Shown: positions 45,865 to 57,211, numbered from the stretch's first letter. The stretch: DNA of 64,000 nt from Allolobophora icterica (GCA_963556255.1 OY744611.1:36681485-36745484), one strand, 5' to 3'. Made by a program: numbers and translations. Notes: generated by a model not told the origin, from the letters alone.

Positions 45865-48800
45865 ATGGATAAGTTGTCGGTAGAGAAAAGAGTGAGGGTG
45901 CAGAACACGCCCCATCACAGACTAGTCGCATATCTGAGAAAGATGGGACTAGGAGAGAAGGAATTGAATTCCATGAATATGAACCAGCTCCGAGAGGCTA
46001 GCGCCGAAATAATTGTTTCTGGACGGGAGACACCGCCAGAAGTAAGTGAGGAAGTAAGCATAGGTAGCCTAGAGAACAGTATTCGCTCGACAAGGCTGAG
46101 GCAGCTAGTCGGGCTCGAACAATTAAAATACGATAGAAGGGAAGCGGAGAGAGTGGAGAGGAGAAAAGAAGAAGAGGAGGAAAGGCAGAGAAGGATCGAA
46201 GAAGAGAGAGAGAGGAGACTAGAAGAGGAAGAAGAAAGGCAGAGAAGTGAAGAGAAAGAGGAAACGGAGGAACTGAGGAAAGAAGAAGGAGAGGAAGCGG
46301 AACGGAGACTCAGGCTGCTTGAGGAGAGAGCGGAGAGGAGAGAGGAAGAGAAGGAGGAAAGGCAGAGAAGGATCGAAGAAGAGAGAGAGAGGAGACGACA
46401 AGAGAAAGAAGAGAGACTGAGGCTCCTTGGGGAGAAGCATGCTGAGAAGATCAGGCTGCTTGAGAAGGAGAGCAGGCTGCTTAGGGAGATGCAGGAGGAG
46501 AGACTATGGCTTCTTGATGAGAAACGGAGGAGAGAAGAGAAAGAGGAAGCAGAGAGATTAAAGCTTCAGGAGGAGAGACGGAGGAGAGAAGAGAAAGAAG
46601 AAGCAGAGAAATTAAGGCTTCAGGAGGAGAAACGGAGGAGAGAAGAAAAGGAGGAAACAGAGAGACTCAGAATGCTAGAGGAAAAGCAGGCTGAGAAGCT
46701 CAGGCTTCAGGAGGAGAAGCAGAGGAGAGAAGAGAAAGAGGAAGCAGAGAAATTAAGGCTTCAGGAGGAGAAACAGACGGACACGTGGACTGACCGACCG
46801 GGAGGGACACAGACAAATAACAGGACAGACGGACGTCCAACCCCCGACGAGATTAGAAAGCGTGGCCTTTGTTTCCTATGCTTTTCTCCAGACCACAGAG
46901 CTAAACTGTGTTCGAAGAACAAACAAACTAAAAGCAAGCAGGTGAGCGCGTGTGCGGTCCAGCCAACCGTGACCAGAGCTCAAGGCAGACAGGCAGACAG
47001 ACAAAGCGAGACGCGACAAGACGGGCCACCATTGATACAAGAGATAGAACAGCATGCATTGCCGACAAACCCGGATTGCATTGACGTGGAGGAGACTTAT
47101 GTAAGAGAGTACATGAAAGTGTATATTACAGGGCTCCCTGTGACATCGTCTCTAATAGATAGCGGGGCCGAATACAATTGTGCGCGAGCAGAACTAATCA
47201 GGCCGCTCAACCTACCTGTGGTCAAGCAGATAGAGGTGAAGGGGCTGAACGGTCAATCAATGATTGTGGACGTGGTGCGGCTGAGACTAAAGGGGTCTCA
47301 GGCCGGCGAGGACAGGGAGGGGGAGGTAAATTACGCCCCTGATGTTCGGATATGGGCGGCACTCATTAAAGACCTTAATGAACCGTTAATTATCACGCCC
47401 ACTACAGCCGACTTGCTGCGCGAGACAGCGTTGCATTCGAGTCACGCGGCCAGCGCTCCTGAAATAGATCAAATTTCAGAAGCGCAGGCGGTCGCAAGGA
47501 CTGAGACGAGTGAGGAAGAGGAGAGAGGGGAGGAGGTAGAGGGACTTAGGACGCTGATAGGCGAGGATTACTTCACGGTCGCTCAAGCAGACAGTGGGAG
47601 TGTAGGAGAAATCGGTCCCGAAGAAACGGATAATGAAGAGCCATTCTTCAATCCGGAGATACCACCCCCACCCAAGGAAGACACAATAGTAGGCAGAAAC
47701 AAGATGGCGGCTGAACAAGCACAATGTTCGACACTAGCACCATTCTTGGCCCACGGGAAAATTGGGGCGAAGAGCTTCTTCACTGAAGACAATTTGCCCT
47801 TTCATAAAGACAAAATAGCTGGGCATTCTGTAAAACAACTGTGCTTACCTAAAGAGAGAATAGACAAAGTCATCATCCAATCATCGGAAGCGCGAGGAGC
47901 AAAAAAGGAGGGCCAATGGCAAGGCCCGGCCATCATCGCTCAGGTGAAATCGCCCTACACATACATCGTGGAAATAGGGGGCAAAAGCCGCTTACTACAC
48001 GCAAATCGGATTCGCAAATATAACGAAAGAATACAGCAAGCATTGATTAACAATTGCTCCATTCTGTTCGAGAAGGACGAAGACTTCGGTCACGGGGAAA
48101 CGGGGGGTAGCTTCGTCACGAGGCAGACAAGGCCCAGTGCACAAGTAGACCCTATTGCCGTTGCACACTTAACGGTACCCGAGCGGAAACAGCTGTTTAG
48201 TCTGTTAGACAGGTTTCCAGATGTGTTCTCGGACAAACCAGGTTTCTGTCCCGTCCTAGAACACACAATCACTGTTAGCGCGGAGTTCAGGCCGAAGAGT
48301 TTGCGAGCCTATAAGGTGCCGGAACTGCTCAAACCGGAGATGGAGAAGCAGACCCGCGAACTTTTGGCCCTAGGTATCATCACTCCCTCACATAGTGACA
48401 TGGCAGTACACTCGATGACGTGGCCGGATCACATGAAACACCTAGAGAAATACTTAATGACTATTCAACAGTCGGGTCTGACCCTTAACATTAAGATGAG
48501 TTCGTTTGCTAGGCAACAAACAACGTTTGTAGGTCACCTGATCGGATCAGGGAGCATTGAACCGGATCCTATGAAAATCGCAGGGCGAGGGAAAATCCCT
48601 CAACCCGAGTCCAAAAAGGACATACGGAGATTAATTGGCTTCTTCAGTTATTTTAGGAACTTCATCCCTAACCTGGCTGAGACAGCCAGAATTCTCACTG
48701 ACTTGACCCAGAAATCGGTGCCTGTTAAGATACCCTGGCGAGCTGAACATCAAAAGGCGCTAGATAAATTCATGCACGATTTGAATAACACTGTATGTTT

Positions 48801-49191
48801 GCAGACAATTGACTACGGCAGAGAGTTTGGTCTATCGACTGATGCTTCAGACGAAGCAGTCGGTTGCTGCTTATTCCAAATTCAAGACGATGGAACAGAA
48901 CGGCCAACATGTTGTGCCAGTTCTAAATTAGACGCTACGCAAGCGCGTTGGTCCACTGTGGAACGCAAAGCGTATGCTGTGATTTTTGCGTTGAAGAAGT
49001 TTAGGGATTGGATTTTTATGTCAAGGACCACCCTCTATTCTGATCACACCCCCTTGACGTTCCTAACTGCTTCGACGCCCACAAGTGCTAAACTTGCGAG
49101 GTGGGCTCTGGCACTCCAGGACTTTGATATCGCTTTTAAATATCGTCCTGGGGCGCTGAATATTCCCGCTGATCTTTTGTCCAGACTATGA
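45865..49191 (+). CDS. fused gag-pol ORF of the LTR element, catalytic cores deleted
   Basis: A 1108-codon ORF without stop or frameshift. Domains in order: gag N-terminal part (1-84); very long charged coiled coil of R/E/K repeats (~85-305); zinc knuckle C336, C339, H344, C349 (CX2CX4HX4C); retropepsin active site D432-S433-G434; an acidic linker; an integrase N-terminal-like segment (616-670) that jumps directly to an integrase C-terminal GPY-like module (683-720, SPYTYIVEIGG, RLLHANRIRKY); RT fingers start (757-844, ending GIITPSHS) that jumps to DMAVHSMTWPDHMKHLEKYL; RT thumb/connection; RNase H (from TDAS, D993, to SDH, D1060). The HHCC and DDE integrase core and the RT palm, including most of YxDD, are missing, yet the frame is kept. 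By homology it cannot make active RT or integrase, so mobility would need helpers. Confidence 0.85.
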   Translation: MDKLSVEKRVRVQNTPHHRLVAYLRKMGLGEKELNSMNMNQLREASAEIIVSGRETPPEVSEEVSIGSLENSIRSTRLRQLVGLEQLKYDRREAERVERRKEEEEERQRRIEEERERRLEEEEERQRSEEKEETEELRKEEGEEAERRLRLLEERAERREEEKEERQRRIEEERERRRQEKEERLRLLGEKHAEKIRLLEKESRLLREMQEERLWLLDEKRRREEKEEAERLKLQEERRRREEKEEAEKLRLQEEKRRREEKEETERLRMLEEKQAEKLRLQEEKQRREEKEEAEKLRLQEEKQTDTWTDRPGGTQTNNRTDGRPTPDEIRKRGLCFLCFSPDHRAKLCSKNKQTKSKQVSACAVQPTVTRAQGRQADRQSETRQDGPPLIQEIEQHALPTNPDCIDVEETYVREYMKVYITGLPVTSSLIDSGAEYNCARAELIRPLNLPVVKQIEVKGLNGQSMIVDVVRLRLKGSQAGEDREGEVNYAPDVRIWAALIKDLNEPLIITPTTADLLRETALHSSHAASAPEIDQISEAQAVARTETSEEEERGEEVEGLRTLIGEDYFTVAQADSGSVGEIGPEETDNEEPFFNPEIPPPPKEDTIVGRNKMAAEQAQCSTLAPFLAHGKIGAKSFFTEDNLPFHKDKIAGHSVKQLCLPKERIDKVIIQSSEARGAKKEGQWQGPAIIAQVKSPYTYIVEIGGKSRLLHANRIRKYNERIQQALINNCSILFEKDEDFGHGETGGSFVTRQTRPSAQVDPIAVAHLTVPERKQLFSLLDRFPDVFSDKPGFCPVLEHTITVSAEFRPKSLRAYKVPELLKPEMEKQTRELLALGIITPSHSDMAVHSMTWPDHMKHLEKYLMTIQQSGLTLNIKMSSFARQQTTFVGHLIGSGSIEPDPMKIAGRGKIPQPESKKDIRRLIGFFSYFRNFIPNLAETARILTDLTQKSVPVKIPWRAEHQKALDKFMHDLNNTVCLQTIDYGREFGLSTDASDEAVGCCLFQIQDDGTERPTCCASSKLDATQARWSTVERKAYAVIFALKKFRDWIFMSRTTLYSDHTPLTFLTASTPTSAKLARWALALQDFDIAFKYRPGALNIPADLLSRL

Positions 49192-49381
49192 TTGAGGAAG
49201 AAGGCGGACTACCATGTAAGGCACCGCGACAACTGTAAATATATTTCTAACTGTGCTGATATTTTGTATTTTCATGGGAACGACGAGGACATGGTCTGGA
49301 GGAAATCGATGGAGGGAACGACATCATTCTCAGCCGGGAGGCGAACCAATGACTGGCTTTGTCCTCCCCCGGGAAGGGAGG
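49192..49381 (+). other. 3' untranslated part and polypurine tract of the LTR element
   Basis: This short stretch runs between the gag-pol stop and the 3' LTR. It holds no env-like or integrase frame and ends with the purine run GGGAAGGGAGG, the expected plus-strand primer, directly against the LTR. Confidence 0.7.
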
Positions 49382-50104
49382 TGTCGCGTGAGGAGATCGA
49401 CAACAACGACGAGATGGCATCATCATTATGATGTAAGCGTCGTTGCTGGTCGAGATAGGATGATGACGGACGAAAGCCAGCCTCCACTTGGGCAACAATG
49501 AAGGCCGCGAGGCCCAGGTGTAATCGGACACCACACAGCCAAGGTGTAATAGGACACCTCGCGGCTATGGTGTAACCAGACACCGCCCGCGCTGCAGGCG
49601 AGCGACGACCCGCGTATCGAGGAGCAATCTGACACTAATTGACGATAGCTTGACGTGGGGAGGGGGGCTGACTGATGCACGCTGGAGTTCCTACTTAACA
49701 GAAGGGAACGGAGAACACGGGACTTATACTGCTGACGAACGCGACGTGTGAACATCGGTCGAGCGAGAAACATCGGAAGGAACGACCAGCGGGGCGGCAG
49801 AGTATAGTCCGTCAGATTCAGAGACTGACGCGAAAGAACGATCTGGAGTTAGGCTGTACGAAGCAACATTTGAGATAGTCCGATTTAATAACTAAACGCT
49901 TTAATACTACGTGGAAGTTCCCGTAGAGTTAGTGTATATATTGTTTCTTTAATTAAATTCATTTATTAATTAAACAAAGTTCGTCGTGAATCTTCTATAG
50001 AAAAGATAGGCACATTAAAACAAAGTGCAAGTAAAAGAACAAGCAATCGAGGGTCGACATCAACACACGGCAAACACACGACAGGGCGACCTCCGATTGC
50101 GACA
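49382..50104 (+). repeat. 3' long terminal repeat
   Basis: This is the second 723-bp copy of the LTR, ending GCGACA at 50104 and followed by the target duplication GCAGC. By eye it is identical to the 5' LTR apart from one T/A difference near position 78 of the repeat. Confidence 0.93.
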
Positions 50105-50369
50105 GCAGCATTGCTTCCTCCCCTCTTTCGCTTCTGTTCTTGTTTCGCATCAGTTGTTGATCGAGATTTCTGGTCTTATCCGAATCGGTTTCACTTTCGC
50201 TTTGCTATGGATCGTTTGTGGTTGTTACGGTCGAATAAACATCTAAACCTCGCGGTTGAGTTGACGAAAAAATAAAGAATGGTTTTTGCCGAAAATCGAC
50301 AAATCAACGAATGAATCAATGGACGAGTGAATTAAAGAGGTTAAACGGAGAGAAGTATAGAGGGAGACA

Positions 50370-50710
50370 CCGAGAGAGAGAAAGAGGGAGGGAAGAAGAG
50401 AGCGAGAGAATAAAAGTGAGCGACAGAGACAGAGACATATACAGAGATAGACACGAAGATAGAGAGAGAGAGAGATACAGAGACATATACATATACAGAG
50501 ACAGAGATAGGTATACAGACGCAAAGACAGAGAGAGATACAGAGACAGATACATATACAGAGACAGACACATATATATACAAACACAGACACAGTGACAG
50601 AGATAAAGACAGTGACAGAGACAGATACATATACAGAGACAAACACATATATATACAGACACAGACACAGTGACAGAGATAAAGACAGTGACAGAGACAG
50701 AGCGAGAGAG
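50370..50710. repeat. (AGAGAC)n/(ATACAGAGAC)n repeat
   Basis: Purine-rich tandem repeat directly after the IRF exon 2 donor on the minus strand. It contains a ~95-bp internal duplication around ATACAGAGACAAACACATAT. Confidence 0.9.
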
Positions 50711-50732
50711 ACGGAGGGTAAGTCTACTTTAC

Positions 50733-50918
50733 CTTGAGGCGTAGTTCTTCTGTGCTGGTTTCGCGGTTGTTCTGGTAGAAAGCGGTAGACCTTGTAGGGT
50801 TCGAGGCCCGTCTTACGACATCGCGACGTCACCTCTTCTACATCCGGAAGAGAGTTGATGGCACAGCGGAAGTTGGACTTCCATCTCTTGTGGTCCTTTG
50901 GGCTTGACCAATACTTCC
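50733..50918 (-). CDS. IRF gene exon 2, DNA-recognition helix half of the DBD
   Basis: This 186-nt exon begins after a GTTGAAG acceptor with two bases completing Gly59 and ends CCTCAAG|GTAAAG in phase 1. It contains KYWSSPKDHKRWKSNFRCAI then NSLPDVEEV and YKVYRFLPEQ, matching the recognition helix and last strands of IRF DNA-binding domains (TWKANFRCAMNSLPDIEEV / VYRMLP in IRF1/2). The residues equivalent to the GAAA-contacting Arg, Cys, Asn and Ser are present (R76, C77, N80, S81). Intron 1, between this exon and exon 1, is about 6.3 kb. Confidence 0.93.
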
Positions 50919-51029
50919 CTTCAACAGGAAATCCAGACGAAAACAACACATAATTAAACATACATGTATACATATGTACATACATACGTGCATGCATAAA
51001 TGCATACACACATGCGTATATACACACTT

Positions 51030-54000
51030 AACCATAACCATAACCATAACCATAACCATAAATTTTATTACTTCTCATGATATGCAGTTACAAGAATTCA
51101 GATTATTTGATACCAAAATTTACAGAAAATAAATCCTTTAGTGACAGTATTAACAGGAGAGTAAAGGGAAACAACCCCTAAGGGACCTAGATCCCGCTAG
51201 CGGGGTTACCCATAAGCGTAAACATACTGGCAACTGGCTAAATAGTATAAGGTGGGTGAAATATAAAAGCTTAGCTAGTTAACTAAGATTCAAAGTTAAA
51301 TCACATTGGATTTCAACCTCATAACCCAGTGCGCACACAATGCAGTGATTTATTCGTATAGTAACCGTGGGGAGGTTAGGAAGCATATGTGGTTAGATAA
51401 TTGCGGAGTTTTTTTGAAGATGAAAATATTGGGCAAGTTTCTTATGATAATTGGAATATTGTTCCAGGTCCGCGGACCAGCACTCTTAATTGAGAACTTC
51501 CGGGTGTTTGTTCTCGTGGATATTCCTCTATAATTGGTAGATGTTCTAATGTTATAGGGGTTTGTTTGGGATATTAGACTAAAGAAGTCATTACAAGCTG
51601 GGGGTAGAAGATTATGCATATATTTGAACATGAATTCGGATGTCTGCTGGATTCTAATCTGCTCAATTGATAAAATTTTTAGTTTATATAAAGCGGTTTG
51701 AAAAGACTTTGGACCTGATATGCCAGTAATAATTTTGGTGGCCCTCTTTTGTAATAGGGTTAACCTAAGTAGCCGAGAGGAATAATTTGAGGCCCAGACT
51801 ATATTACAGTATGAAAGATACGGGTGAATTAGAGAATAGTATAAGTTCAATATGATGTGTGGTGGTAGTAAAAAGCAATACGGGCCAGGATGCCTAAGCT
51901 TTTCGCAATTTTTGGAAATATTCTCAATATGCACCTTCCATGTTAGAAATTGGTCCACATGGACGCCCAGGAATTTGACCGAAGTTACCTGTGGTATTTG
52001 AATATTGTCCATAAGAAGTGTTGCCTTGGTCTCTGGAGTGTGCTTGCGGTGTGAACAAAATAGGACATAGTTGTTTTTTTTAGGTTCAGTGATAATTTAT
52101 TGACTCGAAACCAATCAACGACGTTTTTTAGTTCTTGAGTCATAAGCTGAAAAAGTTTCTCATATGAATTGTGGGAAGCAAAAATGTTCGTGTCGTCAGC
52201 GAAGAGTACGAAGCGCAGGATTGGTGAGGCATTCGGGAGGTCGTTAATAAAAATTGAGAAAAGAAGAGGACCAAGAATTGATCCTTGTGGTACACCAAAT
52301 TTCATTAATTTTAGTTTAGATAAAGAACCATTACATAAAACCTGTTGTTTCCTATTTGTGAGGTAGTTTTTAAACCATTCCTGCGCAATACCCCGCACTC
52401 CAATATTATGAAGTTTGCTAAGGAGGAGTCCGTAGTTCACGGCATCAAATGCTTTTGCAATGTCGATAAAAATGCCTAGTGCATATTCACCACGATCAAT
52501 TACAGATGAGATATTATCCTGGATATTCAGGAGTGACATTGCCGTTGAGTGATCAGGTTGAAAACCATGTTGGTCCTTATGTAAGATATTCTTTTTGATA
52601 ATATAGTAAAATAAACGAATGTACTTGACTTTTTCTAGAAATTTAGAAAAGAAATGGTAAAATTGAGATTGGCCTGTAGTTGGTTAGCTCATCTTCAGGG
52701 CCTTGTTTATGGATCGGTGTGACTTTGGCTATTTTCAGACTGGAAGGAACTATTCCTGTAGATAGGGAGCAGTTAATAATGGCCGATAGAGGAACAGCGA
52801 TATACTTAAAAACAGGTTTCACGACAGTCGGGTCAATCTCATCAAACCCTGCACTGTGAGAAATTTTTATGGTGTGACTGAGTGAGATTAGTTCGGCGGG
52901 GGAGGTAGGGTAAACAGCAAAGGAGGTTGGTAATTGTGGATCGAGATATGAATGGATGGTGTTGTTGGAAGCAGGTATCTTATCAGCAAGATCCTGAGCG
53001 ACATTGGCAAAGTAGTTATTAAATTTATCGGTCATAACGTCCGCATCTGTGATGCCCTGACCATTTAAGCATAGGTGGCTAATAAAATTCTATTCTTATC
53101 ATTGGATTTGACCAAGGTTCTTATGATTTGCCATTTTTTTTAAGGTCATGACTGTATTTAAGAAATTCAGTCTCATAGTAGTTTCTTTCAGCTTTGATAC
53201 GGGTTGTTTTGAATTTATTTCTATATGCAATGAATTTTGATTTATTTTCAGGATTTGGATTTTTAATAAATTTCATATACAATTTTGATTTTGTCTTACA
53301 GGATTTAAGTAGGCCGGGTGTCATCCATGGGCTTTTAAGCTCATTGCGTGCTTTAATTTTTTTATGTTTTAGAGGAAAAGCTGAGTCATATGCTGTTTTG
53401 AATAGTGAAAAGAATAAATCATAAGAAGCATCTGGATCATTCCCATAACAGGAATCTGACACGACAGACGAGTCAATTTTAGATAATAAAGTTTTGAAAT
53501 TTTCACAGGAGGTTGATGTTCCGAGTATTTGAGTGCAAAACTTTCTCTCCCTGCGTTTGAGTATGATTGATTCTAACCAAAATTGGAAGATGGTCGGATT
53601 TATCTGGTGCAAGTAGGCCTATATACGAATCAACAATTTTTGAGGTTCTGTTCGAGAATATATTATCTATTAGGGTTGAGGATGTCAGGGTAATTTTTTT
53701 GGGCTGTGTAATAGAAGGTAAGAAGTGGTGTGAGGACATAATATCTAAGAAGCTCGCAGTCGGAGCATGATCATTTGCTTTTAATAGATCGATATTAAAA
53801 TCTCCCATGATATACATATCTTTAGTTTTTAGTACTAGTGTAGCTAATAATTGCCCAATTTCTTCATTAAAAGCAGCCATATCCTGATCCGGAGGCTTAT
53901 AAACTACGCCAACAATGAAGTCTGAGCCATGCGGTAAGAGGAATTTAATTAACTGGACCTCATAAGTTCGATGCAAGCAACAGTTGGAGGGTATTTCCAT

Positions 54001-54800
54001 TTTGTCAAAACCAAGGTGACTCTTTATTGCAAAAAGCCTACACCCCCCCACCCCGTCCTGAATCTCCGGACTTATGAATAAATTTATATCCTGCGATTTC
54101 CACTGAGCCAGGTCTCAGTGAGTGCAAGAACGTCAACTGACAACTGTTGCATGAGGTAGTTAATTGACGCAATTTTTGAGGCAATGCTACGACAATTGAT
54201 GTGCATGAGTGATATGGATTGTTTCCCTGCAGAAAGTACTATAGTTTCAAGTCTGTATGAGTACTATATTTGGAGATTAAGGGCCGTTTTACGTAGTAGT
54301 TATTATCTGGATCCAAGTCGTAATTAAGAGTTAGTGGTCTATTTTCCTGGACATCAGTGTATATCTCGAGTTTGGGTCCCTCCTTCTGTGGGTCAATATA
54401 CGAGGTTCTGTCAGGTGTGTTCGTAATAGCTTGGGCAAAATCTTCATCACACATGATATGGTTGAATGGTAATAAGGTCGCTAGGCAGTGTGTACAATAC
54501 CAGGTGGATTGGTTACTTGGGTTCGTTGGGGTACTTTGGTATACACAGTTTAAGTGGGATCCCTCCCACAAAGTATACATAAAACTGTTCTGTGCGCACC
54601 GGTTATACACTTCAAACAAAAGCAACACTTAACTAACATGGACTCAGATGCATAAGAGCCATTACTATATCCTGACCTCTGAACCGAGCGGTCAGTGACA
54701 CATACAAAGAAAACATCAAAATATAGAAGAAGAAGAGCATAACACAAGAAAGAGGTAGTCTGCCTCTAATCATTAAGATGCTACTTTAGATTAAACTGTT
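51030..54800 (-). mobile_element. non-LTR retrotransposon (CR1/Jockey-type LINE), nearly full length, degraded
   Basis: Read on the minus strand the order is a Cys-rich PHD-like region (54239-54747: CCFCLKC, CILC, WYCTHC, broken by a frameshift), AP endonuclease (53503-54051: MGDFNIDLL, SDHLPI), linker (53121-53612), RT (52643-53035 with NYRPIS; 51985-52539 with FIDIAKAFDAVNY, GVPQGSILGP and the catalytic FADD) and the C-terminal domain (51350-52012). The 3' end is a (TTATGG)n-type tail at about 51030-51058. At least four frameshifts or stops separate the pieces, so this copy is dead. It lies in IRF intron 1, in the same orientation as the gene. Confidence 0.85.
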
Positions 54801-55124
54801 GCCAATATTATTATGTCCTAGGTCAATACATTGTGAGTTTCAGTGGGAGAGAGAATGACAGTAGTGTGACAATGCCAGTAGTGAGCAGTACCAATAGTGA
54901 ACAAAACTGTACTTCCTCCATAATCGGTCTTGTCAAACTGGATTGGCAGTTACAAACCAATTAATTTGTTAAATAGTTCACGAACAGTTTCAATCAAAGT
55001 GAAATGTCTGACTCTTGACACACAATTTTAGCATACATGCATACATATATGCATGCATACACACATATATACATACATACATACATACATACATAAATAC
55101 ACATACCCATTCATTCATTCATTC

Positions 55125-55620
55125 AAGGAATTTATATAGCGCCCCTTCAAGATACTACTCAGAGGCGGTCCCGACCCAATCACGGCTAAAAAATAGAGAT
55201 TTAAGTAACTTTTAGAAAGCGGGAAGATTGTTCCAGTGCACGCAGCTCCAGCGGGAGCCCATTCCAAGTGGCGAGCCCTGCAATCGAAAAGGCCAGACGC
55301 TGTCTGACAACGGAGCGAGCTCTTGGAACCAGAAGTTCGTCCCTAGCCGAGGAGCGAAGAGCCCGGCGAGCCACGAGGTAGGACGGGGCACAGCCGAGAA
55401 GGCAGCGCCAGACCAACGCAACAATCCTATAAGAGATACGCTGAAAGACAGTAAACCAATGCAATACATCACGCACACATGTAGGCAGAAACAGGGGCAT
55501 GCTTAGGAACATGAGCAATGACACGAGCAGCTGAGCGCAGAACCCGATCAAGGCGCCCAATTAGACCGAACAGGAGACCCAAGTAGATCGAGCAGCAATG
55601 ACCAATTCTGTAAGTGACAA
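55125..55620 (-). mobile_element. LINE 3' fragment
   Basis: The minus-strand frame 55201-55560 encodes the conserved end of CR1-like RT proteins (VRDVLHWFTVFQRISYRIVA, APSYLVARRALRSSARDEL, ATWNGLPLELRAL). It is followed by a 3' end GCGCTATATAAATT and a short (GAAT)n tail. It is 5' truncated, as usual for LINEs. Confidence 0.75.
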
Positions 55621-55639
55621 ATGCGTAAAACAAGCGCCA

Positions 55640-56345
55640 AAGAGAGAGAGAGAGCTCGATAAGCTCACATCTATGTATTTCCTTCTCTATTCTCTACGAA
55701 TTATTTTGTTGACGAGCCGTTCCTGTACGGCTCTGCAGAGCATTGGTGGTTGACGGATGGAGAAATATTCAGAGGGTCACAAACGTTCTATAACAATATT
55801 GTTGGCGGTATCTCCAGGTTTGACCACGTCTCTGAATTTATGCGAGACGTTCTCCATTGGCTTCCTGTCCAGCATCGCATTCATTACAGGGTCTCCACCA
55901 TGGCGTGGCATTGTGTCCTAGGGCGGGCCCCGGCCTACCTCTGCGGGCTCTTTACTTTAACTTCCGCTTGTGCGGGGCGCCGTGCCTTGCGCTCGGCCTC
56001 CCGGGGTGATTTTGCTGTCCCCTATGCGCGTACTGCTATGGCGCAGCGTAGGGCATTCTCCGTGGTGGGTCCTACCGCTTGGAACGACCTCCCTCTCTCC
56101 CTTCGCTCTCTCCCTAGAGACCTCTCAGGTACTTTCTATGGCCTTCTTAAGACCTTTCTTTTTAACCGGGCCTGGGTCGGGAGCGCCACTGAGTAGATTT
56201 CTTGAAGGGGAGCTATAGAAGTTCATTATAGATAGATAGAGATAGATTACAATGACTGGAGAGACCAGGACTGAATAGGAACGACGCTAGCAACAGTTAC
56301 TATCGACCGATTTCAGACTGAGAAGAACAGCTTCGATCGACTAGG
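55640..56345 (+). mobile_element. LINE fragment carrying a nested second LINE fragment
   Basis: 55650-55795 and 56249-56340 are two halves of one LINE segment that is uninterrupted at 60325-60530 (shared GAGAGCTCGATAAGCTC and ACTATCGACCGATTTC). Between them, 55796-56248 holds a different plus-strand LINE 3' end (MRDVLHWLPVQHRIHYRVS, AFSVVGPTAWNDLPLSLRSL) that finishes with GAGCTATAGAAGTTCATT and a GATA tail. An ACAAT on both sides may be the target duplication. Confidence 0.75.
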
Positions 56346-56799
56346 TTAACATGTTGTGAGAGACTAGACTTCTGATCCAAGGTAACTCAAAGGTCTCGAA
56401 TATTAAGTGAAAAAGAGATATCAAAGAATGTCTTAGCAAGTACATTCAAGTCTATAATCGCCAATTATTATCTCCGGCTGCCTAGTCAGGTGAATGTAAA
56501 GGAGGAATAAGAGGAGAACTGGAGTAGAAGAGGAGGCAGAAATGAGAATTGGAGGTCGAAAAGTAATGGGAGCAAGAGATGAAACATCAGCAGAAGCGGA
56601 TTCGACATTTGATATTCCGGATTTCATCTCCAATCGACGTCACCATTGATTTCGTTGCCAAGGGAATCGCAGCTCAACTTCCGGAAATTGCACAGCGTGC
56701 GAAACAGTACTTCCGGCGATGAACTGAAACGTCACCAGACACGTGATCGCAACCCTTGGAGTGCGAATCGGAGAGCATCTTCTTATTCGGAACAGATAT

Positions 56800-57024
56800 A
56801 TGCACATGCATATATACATATATATTATATATATATACATATGCATGCATACATTCATACATACATATACACTTACTTACATAAAATATACACGCATGCA
56901 TGCACACATACATACATGCATACATGCATACCGCATACATGCATACATACATACATACATACATACATACAGACATACATACATACACACATGCATACCA
57001 ACATACATACATGCATACATACAC

Positions 57025-57055
<31 letters not shown>

Positions 57056-57110
57056 TTACACACATAGAAACATACATATACACATATATGCATGTATGCA
57101 CACATAAATA
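56800..57110. repeat. (CATA)n/(CATG) microsatellite
   Basis: Imperfect CATACATACATGCATAC tract inside the inverted duplication. The ORFs here are artefacts. Confidence 0.95.
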
Positions 57111-57211
57111 GATCGATTTGATTTCTCTCACTTGACTAGCACAGTTGTCGATTACCTATCTAATCATAGTTGATGTACCTGTTTGGATTTACCTGTGTTG
57201 ACTGAACTCAC

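Larger units (their letters stand above)
44616..50104 (+). mobile_element. LTR retrotransposon, Gmr1-like Ty3/gypsy, defective but very young
   Basis: This is a complete 5.49-kb insertion in intron 2 of the IRF gene, antisense to it. Seen: two 723-bp direct repeats (44616-45338 and 49382-50104) bounded by TGTCGC...GCGACA, flanked by the 5-bp target duplication GCAGC on both sides, a tRNA-primer-like TGGCGCAGTCGACAGGG one base after the 5' LTR, and a purine tract (GGGAAGGGAGG) just before the 3' LTR. One long gag-pol ORF lies between. No integrase follows RNase H; only ~190 bp separate the ORF stop from the 3' LTR, and integrase remnants sit before RT. That order is the mark of Gmr1-like elements. 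I noticed a single mismatch between the LTRs (near 44697 vs 49459), implying recent insertion. Confidence 0.93.

Noticed and set aside
51028..51060. CCATAA repeats as an interstitial telomere
   Set aside because: The unit is TTATGG, not TTAGGG, and it sits exactly at the 3' end of a LINE, so it is the LINE tail.
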